Assembly (NCBI RefSeq): GCF_030272615.1
Contig: NC_081413.1
Coordinates: 557,279,136-557,343,135, forward strand
Direction: 5' to 3'
DNA: 64,000 bases
From: Cryptomeria japonica
Taxonomy: Eukaryota > Streptophyta > Pinopsida > Cupressales > Cupressaceae
Within the stretch, counting starts at the first letter, position 1, and each line of letters starts with the position of its first letter. Both the position numbers and the translations under genes were made by a program. Below the pieces are notes generated by a model that made no database searches, was not told the origin of the DNA, and saw nothing but the letters and a program-made list of their open reading frames with translations. This document shows, piece after piece, positions 33,580 to 43,161 of the stretch.

Positions 33580-35180
33580 ATGGGTGTGGAGCGGCAAGGA
33601 GAGCGGCGAGCGGGAATCCCAAATTTCAAATCTGGGAATGGCGGATTCCCTAGGGATGGCAGTCTTTATGGGGGTGGAACTGGCAATCGGGCTGGCTTCC
33701 AGGCGTCCCAAGGTACAAAAGAGGACAAGGAGACAGTCAAATTGGTGAAAGACAAAGATTCCAAAATCGGGGACACACACGATAGAGGTAAGGAAAAAAA
33801 TGGTCTTTGCTTTTTGGAGTGAAGTTGCTAGTAAAAACAAGGCTACCGAAAGTTAAAAACATTTCTGATCCTGTAACAGGGGTTGTTGCTATCTCTGTTC
33901 CGAATAAGCTGGTAGATCTTACTGTCTCTGGTTTAGCTATGACATTAGTTGGACGATTTGCTGGTTTTAGGCCTAACATTGATGTTGTTAGGAATTTTAT
34001 ACGGAGGAAATGGGTTCTCAAGGGTCAAGTGGATGTGGCAGCGTTGCTTAGGGGTTTTTTTTCCTTTGCTTTTAACTCCGAAGAAGATATGAATAAAGCT
34101 CTATGTGAAGGCCCATGGATGTTCAACAAGTCAACTTTGGCTCTACAAAAATAGGCTCCAAACCTTTCTCTCGATGAGTCATTTTTTGTGTCGGTGCCTA
34201 TGTGGATGCGCCTCTTGGGCCTTCAGCTGGAGTTCTGGAATGAGGAAGTCTTCAAGGGGATAGCGAGTTCTTTTGGATAACTTCTCTCGATCGACCCAAT
34301 GACTGCAGCTAAATCAAGGTTAGTTTTTTCCCGCATCTATGTTAATGTTAATCAAATGACGGACATGCCCCAATCTATTGAGATTATATCTAAATTAGGG
34401 AAATGGACCCAAGCGATTGAATATGAATCACTCCCATTTGCTTGCTTTCACTACACAAAATCGGGCAATTGGGCAAAATCTTGTCTACTTAAGAAGGGTA
34501 AGAACAACAAGAATGATAGTAGTGTGAAGCAGAAATGGCAAATGAAAGAGAAAACCAAAGACCCACCAGTAGAGTGTGATCCAGATAAGGAAGTGATTGA
34601 GTTAGAAAATGAGGTGAAGAAGGATGTGAATATTAATAATGAAAAACTTGTTTGTGTCTATTCAAATAATCAAATAGAAAGTACTAAAGAAGATGAACAA
34701 AGTATAAAGGTGAATTAAAAAAATGATCTAGAGGACCAGGAGGGAGGGCCAGTTAGCTAGAAGAAAGCAGAGGAAAATTCCAATGATGATGTGTCTGCAT
34801 CATCTTATACAAAAGCAATTGAGGAAGACTTCAATGAGGCGCAGGATTTTAACATTTATGATCTTGAGCCTCTTTTGCTATTAACCAATGGAAGCCCAAA
34901 GCCGTTTCAATGCAAAACCCCATTACATAGTGTGGAAATGGAAGCCCTAGAAGGAAATATTAGGATTCTTGGTACGAAAGAGGGAAAATTGAATAAGGAG
35001 GGACCCAATGGAGGTATTGCAACTAGAAGCAGGAATAAGAAAAAGGCAGATGTAGGAAGCCAAAACAAAAAGCAGGGGAGACCTTCTCTAAAACATCAGA
35101 GGGAACATGAAAGTTGGAAAAATCATGCTGATGGAACACAGAGCTCCATCGAGTCAGCCCTATCCCCGGTTAAAGCATGA
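33580..35180 (+). pseudogene. LINE ORF1 (DUF4283, zinc knuckle)
   Basis: This is the RNA-binding protein of an L1-type plant LINE. The start at 33580 is the first ATG after the target duplication. A basic N-terminus is followed by one or two small indels (an A run near 33794 and again near 33855), then DUF4283 (L-V-G-R-F-A-G-F-R-P-N-I-D-V, K-G-Q-V-D-V-A-A, E-G-P-W-M-F-N-K; about 33930-34290). The knuckle at 34443-34484 reads CFHYTKSGNWAKSC: its second Cys is Tyr and its His is Asn, so zinc binding is lost. Stops at 34152 (TAG), 34278 (TAA), 34716 (TAA) and 34758 (TAG) interrupt an otherwise single frame, which ends in an acidic then basic tail. Its TGA stop overlaps the ORF2 ATG. Confidence 0.9.
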
Positions 35181-38100
35181 AGATAATTTCCTGGAATATA
35201 AGAGGGTTGAATACCCCTCATAAGCAGAATGTGTTACGTAATATTATAAGAGATCATAAACTAGATGTGGTCCTTGTTCAGGAAACTAAGATGTGTAAAG
35301 ATAAAGTGGAAAGGATTAAAATATTTAAAAATAATGGAGTTATAGGATCTAGTTCGGAGGGCGCCTCTGGAGGAACAATGAATTTTTGGAACCAAAAAAC
35401 TATTAAAGGTAAGGAAATTATATCTGATTTTAAAAGGAACTTTGTGCAGCTTGAGCATATCAAGGATAACTTTGTCTGGGTTATCACTAATGTCTATGCA
35501 CCTAATACCAAAACTGGGAGAGCTAAATATTGGAGAAGCCTTGTAGAAGACAAACTAAATTTTGCTAATAAAAGCTTGATAATAATGGGAGATTTCAATA
35601 CTCCACTTAAAGAGGAAGAGAAGATGGGAGGCCTCCCCTTCCAGCTTGATGGTAAACGAGATCTTATGGATTTCATAAATGATCAAGCTCTTATGGATGT
35701 GGATCTCTAAGGGATTAACTATACTTGGACTAAGAGAAGAACTAGAGTTGATCTTATTCAAGTTAAGTTAGACAGAACCTTAATTACTCCTAAGTGGTTA
35801 CCTAAGTATAGTTGTTCTTTGGCATCAGTTATCAAGATTGGTTTTGATCATTTCCCTCTCTCTTTTACTACCAATTCTTTATCTGCAAAGAGAAATTTCC
35901 CTTTTAGATTTGAAAAAGTGTGGTTATCCCATCCATCTCTGGAAGCTTGTGTTGCTGATTGGTGGAGTTTTGAGATCAAGGAAACGACTCTTTTCAGAAT
36001 AGCTAAAAAGCTCAATATTATAAAGGCTAAAATCAAAATTTGGAACAAAGAGATTTTTGGAGATATCTTCAAGAGTAAAATTCAAATTAAAACTGAAATA
36101 AAAGAAGTTCAAGATAAAATCCAAGAGGATGGGCTTTCAGAAGAGTTGAGGTCTGTGGAAAATGATTTGGTGTCTAAATACCACACCATTTTTTCCAACG
36201 AAGAGACATTCTGGAGATAAAGATCAAGAGCCTTGTATTTGAAGGAAGGTGATAAAAATACCCAGTTTTTTCACTTAACTACTCTTAAGCATAGGGCGGT
36301 TAACAGGATATCTAGGTTATCCTATAATAGATGGATTTTAATGGATGATAATGATATAAGGAAGGAAGCTCTAGACTATTTTAGTACCCTTTTGGGTGAA
36401 GTAGATAACCTTGACGACAGTAACCAAAACCTCATGCTGCAAGCTATTCCTTCTACCTTGACTGAGGAAGATAACAAACATTTGTCCCAAATACCTTCTA
36501 GTCAGGAAATCAAAAAGGTGGTGTTCTCTTTTTAGGGAGATAAGTCTCTTGGATTGGATGGTTTTCCAATGTTCTTTTTCCAATCTTTTTGGCATATTGT
36601 GGAGACTGGTATCTGTAAAGCAGTTAAGGAATTTTTTGGTTCTAGAAGGCTTCTAAAAGAATTGAATGTGACCTTCATTGTCCTAATTCCAAAGATCTTT
36701 GGAGCTGATTCTCTTAATAAGTTTAGACCTATTAGTCTCTGTAACTCTGTTTATAAGATTTTGTCTAAGGTTCTTACCTCAAGATTGTTGGTTATTCTTC
36801 CTATAATTATCTATGCCTAGCAAAATGGTTTTGTCCCCGGAAGACAGATTCTGTACTCCATTATTTTAGTTCATGAAAATATTCATTCTCTTACGGCGGC
36901 TAAAAATCAGGGCTTTTTTCTTAAGTTAGATATGGCTAAAGCTTATGATAGAGTGAATTGGCAGTTTCTCTTAAGGATTATGAAAGCCTTTGGATTTGGA
37001 GAAAAAGTTATTCAGCTTTGCTCTCAATTGATGGAAACTTCATCTTCTGTTGTTATTGTCAATGGATCCCCTTCAAGTTTCTTCAAAAGCACTAGAGGAC
37101 TAAGACAGGGGGACCCCATCTCCCCAATCTTGTTTACTATTTTAGCTAAAAGTCTGGGTAGATTTATTTTTAAAAATATGGAAGAAGGTAAGCTCAAAGG
37201 ACTGAAACATTCTTTAGCCAATTATACTTGTACTCATGAACAATTTGTTGATGAGTAGATCACTATGGGGGAAGCTACTATTAGGGAAGCTAAAAATATG
37301 AAGAATTTTATGAATATTTATGAATCTGGTTCTGGTCAAAAAATCAATTGGGATAAGAGCTCTTTGTTCTTCATCAATACCCATGTTCAAAGACAATTAA
37401 GGATTGAAAGAATTCTTGGTTGTAAAATAGTTGAGCTTCCCTCCACTTATTTGGGGCTTCCCCTTTGTATTAAGCATATGGATAATTTTTGGAATAAGTT
37501 GGTTGACAGATTCAACTCCAAACTGGCAGGTTGGAAAGGGGCAGTCCTTAGTCAAGCGAGCAAGGTTACGCTACTCAAAGCCACTCTCCAAAACTTGCCT
37601 GTTTATGCTCTCAGTTTGTTTAAAATACCTAGAAAGTTTGCAGAAGCAATTGAAAGAATCCAATAAAAGTTTCTTTGGTCGGGAGTGGAAGTCAAAAATA
37701 GAATTCCCCTTATAGCCTAGAATAAAATCTGCTCTCCCAAGGCATCTGGGGGGTTGGGTTTAAGGAATATAAGCTCTATTAATAATGCCTTATTAGCAAA
37801 ACAAATTTGGAGAATGAAAGGGGAGGAAAGAGAGTGGAATTTAATCTGGAAAAATAAATATCTTCACATGCAACCTTCTGAGGAAGAATTTTTGGATAAA
37901 TCTTTTATTGTTGAAGGTTCTACAATTTGGAATGCAGTTCAATTGGCTAAAAGTTGGGCTGCAGCTGGAAGAATGTGGAAACTGGGGAATGGTAGAAGTA
38001 TAAGATTTTGGGAAGACAGATGGATTATGGATAAACCTCTGGAGGAAATTTCAATCCTTTATGATTGGAAATATTGGTTCAAAAATAGACATGGGGGTTT

Positions 38101-39358
38101 GGTCAGAGATTACTGGAGAAATGAGAAATGGATTGAATTTAGCCAGCATTGTCCAGGGTTAAAGTTTCTTGAGATTGTGCTTTCTTCTAAATTTCTGAGA
38201 GACAACAAAGAGGATAGTTTGATATGGAGGGAAACCTCAGATGGGAAGTATTTTGTGTCCTCGGTTGTGACTATCCAAAATAAAGTTATGGAAGAAACTC
38301 CTATTTGGGCTAAAGTGTGGAATAAGAAGTTAGTTCCTAAAGTTAATAACTTTTTTTAGATCTTTATCCAAAACAAGACATTAACTCTAGATAACCTTCA
38401 AAAGCGAGGATTTGTTTTTCCTAATAGGTGTTCTCTTTGTTGCAGGGAAGAAGAGTCTACTTGCCATATTCTCCATCAGTGTACTTTCAGTCAGGAAATT
38501 TAGAAAATTATTTTAAGTAGGTGGAAGTTGAGTTGGGTTTTTCTAAACTCTCTAGAGGATTCCTGGCAGCAATGGAACTGCCCTAATTCCAACCCAAAGA
38601 TAGTGGAGCTTTGGAAACCAACCTTCCCTAATGTTATCTAGAATATCTGGAAAGAGCACAACAACAGGATTTTTAGGGATAAAAGTACCAACCTTGAAGT
38701 GGTGGTGGATAAAATATGCAGGAGTATCTTTGAATACCTCAATGGCATTAATTATGGTCTAGATGCTAAAGAAGACTTCAATGACAAGTGGAACCTTTCT
38801 ACTACCAAATCTAGTAAGGAGAAGGGTAGAGAAGGTCTTGCTTTGATTTTTCCACCTCAGGGATGGATAGAGGCCAACTTTGATGGGGCTTCTAAGGGGA
38901 ATCTGGGTAAAGTTGGTTATGGGGGCATTGTCAGGAATTTTGCTGGAAGTTGCCTAGTGGTGGTTGCTAGCCCTTTAGGGAGTCAAAGAAGTCATTATGT
39001 TGAAGCCTTAGCTACGTTGAATACTCTAATTATTGTGAAGAATCTAAATCATGATAAATTATGGCTAGAGGGAGACTCGCTTAATATTATTAAGTGCTTG
39101 AAGAGGGAAACCGAGCCATCTTGGTCTATAGAAAACATAATTTTGAGAGCGAGGGAAATTATTGCTAGTTTTAAAATTATACTAATAGAACATGCCGTTA
39201 GAGAGAAAAATATGATGGCAGATTGTCTGGCGAACCTAGGCGTTAATTCCGAATCTCAAACAATTTGGCATGGGGAAGATATTAATATGAGTATTAAAGA
39301 GCTCCCCAGAAATGATAGATTTACGAGGAAAGAAGGACCGCATAATTATGACAGCTAA
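35177..39358 (+). pseudogene. LINE ORF2 (endonuclease, reverse transcriptase, RNase H)
   Basis: This 1394-codon frame would nick target DNA and reverse-transcribe the LINE RNA. Order: endonuclease/exonuclease/phosphatase domain (S-W-N-I-R-G-L-N at the start, V-Q-E-T-K, G-D-F-N-T, F-D-H-F-P-L); RT (R-P-I-S-L-C-N near 36730, L-D-M-A-K-A-Y-D-R-V near 36930, G-L-R-Q-G-D-P-I-S-P near 37100); zf-RVT (P-K-V-N-N-F-F, C-S-L-C-C, C-H-I-L-H-Q-C; about 38340-38480); RNase H (N-F-D-G-A-S-K-G-N near 38880, W-L-E-G-D near 39065). The FADD box reads F-V-D-E followed by a stop, so RT is dead. Ten stops occur at 35708, 36218, 36533, 36818, 37256, 37664, 37718, 38357, 38501 and 38639. Most sit where the family has Gln or Trp. 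No frameshift is seen in 4.2 kb. Confidence 0.93.
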
Positions 39359-41126
39359 TATGAGTAAGTTATGCAATGATAGAAAGGTAATGATTACTTG
39401 GCAAAGTGGCAAAATCCCAATCAAATATAATAACACTCCGCACACTTTGTGGGTCATCTTTTTCAAAATTTCAAGAGACAACGGGAAGAAAGTTTTGAGT
39501 TTGCAGAAAAACAAAGGTGAAAGTTTGAAATTGCACATGGGAGGCGACTTAAGGAGGGAGGAACCAGACAACACTTCCAGATGGAAGGATATGCCGAAAG
39601 TTTGGGCGAAGCTGGAAAAAGGGTCCCTAATGAGTTTCATGGAGAAGTTGGTTGATTACGACAAAGGTAGGGTAAATATCGCAGTCTCCAAAATTATTGA
39701 AAATTGGAGTAATGGATCTTTTAAAATCTATGGTGTGAGGTTCAAATTGGACGCGGGCCTCATCGCGACTGTGACAGGTATGCCCCACTTAGGGATTAAT
39801 TTTTTTAGAGATCTTAAAGTTTCCAATAATGCGGTAAATCTTTTCCCGCATAAGGAAAAGGAGAGGGCTAAAATTGGAAAAGCCATTGGGGGTTATTATG
39901 AAGCCTCCAACATCAAGAAAATTTGGGGCTGGGTTTTGAATGCCATCATGGAATACATAACTATTGAGGGCTGCTTTTCCAGGGCCCACACTTATCACTT
40001 TGTGTTATTAAACCACTTCGGGCATGAGAAAAGGGTTTCCCTGCCCTAATATCTCTTTAGGTCCCTGTCTAGGTCTCTCAATAAACACAGCAAGAATCCC
40101 TCGAACCCAATTCTCCATTGTGGGCTCATGTTGCTCATTTACGAGCACTGTAAAATCCTTGCCATGCAGGAAAACAAGAGGTTGTCTGCTTCTCTAGGGA
40201 AAGAAAAGAGAAATTTGGAGGAAGGCGATCCCAGCAAGAAGGAGGCTACTCTGAGCAAAAAAAGCAAGAGCACCACTGGGATGAAAGCCCATGATGAAAA
40301 GAATGATACAGAGGAAACTGAAAAAGAGGGAAATGAAATGGAAACAGATGAGTCAAAGGGTGAGGAAAGTTGGAAAGATGAGGACGTGGGTGCAGAGGAA
40401 GAAGAAGGTGAGAACGAGTCCAACAATGATAGTCCAATTCTTAGTGCTAGCTTAGGCAACGACAACAACTGGCCTATGGTGGATAAGGATGATAAGGATA
40501 TTGAGGAAAAAGATATGAATTCTGGAAGGGAGAAGAACAAGGAACCCGAGAAGGAAACAACTAAAGATAGTTTGAGTGAGGATAAGGAGAGCGTTGGAGA
40601 AGGGTTATTCCTGGATAACCTTAAAAAATTCACTTAGACTAGATTGGGTTATGACAGATGGACATATGAACTATTGAAGAACCTGGGAAAAAATGGGAAA
40701 CAAATGAATGAGAAAAGGAAGGAAGATGACAGGAATCAGAAGCAATGGAAGTAGGAAATGGAGGAAAAAGTTAAAAAAATGGCAGCTCAGATTGACTATC
40801 TGGAAGAAGGGAAAGTAGCGATGAAAATCCTGTTGGGTTTGATCCCAAATATCTTGTCTGATGTTACAAAGAACCTAGAGGATATCTCGAAGGTCCTCGA
40901 TAACTCCAGCTCTCCCAAATCAGTGGTGGACCTCGACATAGATGAAGATGCAATTGAGATTGGAAGCAGGGAAGCTACACCTGGTGGAGTTGCAAAGAGA
41001 ACTAGAGCGAGTGTTAAGAAAGTTGCTGCTGTGTTTGCTAAGGAAATCCCTAATCTTAGGGATAATATCAAAGACCTGCATGGGATTAACAGTAACTTAT
41101 TTAATGCCCTGAAAAACATAAATTAG
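39348..41126 (+). pseudogene. LINE ORF3, unknown function
   Basis: This frame starts inside the last codons of ORF2 (ATG 39348, or 39360 just after the ORF2 stop) and runs in one frame to 41126 with three stops (40047 TAA, 40635 TAG, 40752 TAG). The N-terminal 240 residues form a folded-looking domain with G-G-D-L-R-R-E-E, F-M-E-K-L-V-D-Y-D, I-E-N-W-S-N-G-S-F-K-I-Y-G-V-R-F, I-A-T-V-T-G-M-P and H-F-V-L-L-N-H-F-G-H-E. The spacing W...G...F...I...TG-M-P recalls plant mobile domain or plant transposon domains; this is inference. The middle (40200-40630) is very acidic/lysine-rich. The C-terminus contains a short coiled coil and a basic A-K-R-T-R-A-S-V-K-K patch. The same domain follows RNase H in the minus LINE at 10.6-13.4 kb, so it is part of this LINE family and not a chance frame. 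Confidence 0.75.
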
Positions 41127-41322
41127 TTCCTTTTGTCTGGTCTGGCTAGTTTATATTGGTTTTTTGGGGCTTTTGTTTGTTTTTACTAGTAATTTTGTTG
41201 GTTTTCCTAATGTTTGTTCCTCTTGGTTTCTTAATGCTTTTATCTTGTAAGGTCATTTTGTAAAGGGTTTGGGGGCCCCTTCAAAACGTGCTTTTACTTT
41301 AATAAAAAACAATCAACTACAA

Positions 41323-42039
41323 GAAACCAAAACAGACATTGACAAACTCTGCAACATGAAAGATTGAACACACAACCTCTACAAAGCAATGTCAAAGGGT
41401 TATCATTTAGCTATGAGAATCAACAAATGCATTCCCAAATCTCTAAAACTCCTCTTTTGGATGCCAAGGTACGATTTGTCTATCTTCGACCTTCCTTCCT
41501 TTCCTCTTTTCTTCTTTTCAACATTTTCTTTTTCTCTCCCCAATCTAGGCATTGCATTTACATTTTAGACCAACAACTTTCAATGATTTTATTTTACTTT
41601 TTTGGGTGTGGGATTCATCTTTTCCACTCCTCTTTCCTTTGTTTGGCAAAATCTAATTTCTTTTGCTAAAAGTTGCCTTTCATCACCTCATCCCAAAACT
41701 TCCAACTCTAGGCATCCAGATTCTTCGTGTAATCAAATTGAATTATTTCAAATATTAAAATGGAGTGACATGATGCCAAAAATGGCCTCCACTTCCCTAG
41801 GCATGGGATTAATGAGTTATTCAACTTTTGAATTAACACCACTTTCTTGTGTATTAGATTTCAATTTGAACAATATTAAATCAACCTTATAGCTTGACTC
41901 GATATTGAGGGAGTTTGAGGGGGTAATGATTAATAAATAAACCATGCATACAAAACAAAACCACAAAAAACAAACAATAAGAAAATAACATTTTTTTGGG
42001 TGTGTGAGATTGCCTGTGCACTTGGATGCTCTTGCATCA
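41323..42039 (-). repeat. gypsy 5' LTR, 5' piece
   Basis: It aligns with 15629-16288. On minus it starts TGATGCAAGAGC at 42039. The short plus frames in it (41364-41892) are not genes. Confidence 0.85.
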
Positions 42040-42333
42040 AAAGGTGCCATCCAAGATGGCTTCACAACAAAGTGGACAACTTGTCATTATCCCTATTTAT
42101 AAAAGTAGAGATATCAATAATATGTCAAACTATGACACTATTATGGTCAATCGTTTTATAAAATATTCTAGAATCATGGGAGAACATACATTAGTAATTG
42201 GGTAGAAAATAGGGGAATGGTACAAAAGGGTAGTTCTATTTTAGACTAATGCACTCCACTGTCGACCGTCACATCATTGCTAAGTACTTGATTAAAAATT
42301 ATGAGACATAGAAGGGGAGAAAGCTTGTTAGCG
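42040..42333. other. Unassigned flank
   Basis: There is no domain or clear repeat. The first five bases AAAGG are the candidate right target duplication of the gypsy element. Confidence 0.35.
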
Positions 42334-42655
42334 TGTTAGAGCATTTTAAATAGTTATGCTTTTTTTGATTAAGTTCACTTAGTTGTGATTCTAGTTGCTT
42401 TAGTTCTCTTAGTTGTGTATCTAGTTTAGCTAGAGTTGAGCTTTTTTTAGCTCCTTATGCATTCATTTTAGTTCTCCTTATTTTTCACTTAGGACATTTG
42501 TGTGCTTTCTTTATAAGCACAAAATTGTACAATTGTAATTTATTTTGTAATCTTTTCTTTTGAGGAATATATCTTTGTTTTGTTGCTCTTGTTTCTGAAA
42601 GTTGTTCTTCATTTGTTGTTTGATCTTGCAGGTGCTTATGTTGCAAAATTCAACA
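42334..42655 (+). repeat. Short copia-type LTR
   Basis: It starts TGTTAGAGC and ends ...TTCAACA, 322 bp, with a TATA-like TTTATAAG at about 42510. It is followed by TGTATCAGAGCG, a primer site like TGGTATCAGAGC with one base lost. The downstream 42656-43161 is AT-rich and has no gag. Confidence 0.65.
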
Positions 42656-43161
42656 TGTATCAGAGCGTGGATTCAACAAACCACTTCTCAAGCTTTGATA
42701 GTTTCCTTTCTCGTAAACATTGAAGGGTCACTAAGTTTGCATTCTTGTGTGGATTTGGAAGTGGATAATTTTTTATTAGTTTTTGGAGCTAAACAAGCAT
42801 CCGAATTTTATTTTTTTTAAATTATTTAAATTTTTTTTCCAATTTTACAAAATTTCTATTTACAAAAAGTTCCCCATTTTGAAAAGTTTATATCAACTTT
42901 ATATTTTTAGTAACTTTCTATTTTTGGAAACCTTTAATTTTTAGAAAGTTTCCATTTTCATATTATTTTGATTTTTGAAAACCCTTCAAGCCTTCTAAGA
43001 TCTAATTGACATGCAGTTAGATTTTTGGCCATAACTTGGTCATACATAATTTAAATTGCACAAACAAGATATTGTCAAAAGGCTAGTTTTGGTGGCAATA
43101 CAATGGTGTTGGTTATATTCTTAGATTCTGCTCCAATTTTTTGTATTAGGCCTACAAAGTC
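42656..43161. other. Remnant leader and AT-rich sequence
   Basis: It starts with the primer-site-like sequence and passes into A/T-rich phrases such as GGAAACCTTT and GAAAGTTTCC. No gene is seen. The next LTR starts at 43162. Confidence 0.4.

Larger units (their letters stand above)
33552..41307 (+). mobile_element. Full-length L1-type LINE with three ORFs
   Basis: A perfect 15-base duplication AACAATCAACTACAA flanks it (33537-33551 and 41308-41322). The diverged sister LTR at about 15625 has no insert there, which confirms both boundaries. The order is a 28-base leader, ORF1 (33580-35180), ORF2 (35177-39358) and ORF3 (39348-41126), then a 181-base 3' UTR with GGGGGCCCC and a TTTAATAAAAA end. 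ORF2 and ORF3 each keep a single frame throughout. The damage there is in-frame stops (10 and 3) and no frameshifts. ORF1 has 4 more stops and one or two small indels. All 17 stops are TAA or TAG. Confidence 0.93.
15316..42039 (-). mobile_element. Ty3/gypsy retrotransposon, minus, invaded by other elements
   Basis: Reading on minus: 5' LTR (42039 to 33193, split by a LINE), primer site, gag, protease, RT, a large nested insertion, RNase H, integrase, 3' LTR (16288-15316). The domain order PR-RT-RNH-IN defines Ty3/gypsy. Removing the nested insertion at 18227-29651 with one copy of its 5-base duplication restores a continuous pol frame across the junction. This shows that the two halves belong to one element. 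The two LTRs are clearly diverged, so the element is old. The candidate duplication is AATGG/AAAGG. Confidence 0.88.

Noticed and set aside
40139-40633. Minus-strand Ser/Leu/Phe-rich frame of 164 codons
   Set aside because: It is a shadow of the acidic/lysine-rich middle part of LINE ORF3 on the plus strand.
33580-41126. Stop-codon reassignment (TAA/TAG read as Gln/Trp) as explanation for the LINE frame
   Set aside because: Other elements in the window use normal stops, the FADD box and knuckle are also lost, and two different amino acids would need reassigning; point-mutation decay is simpler.
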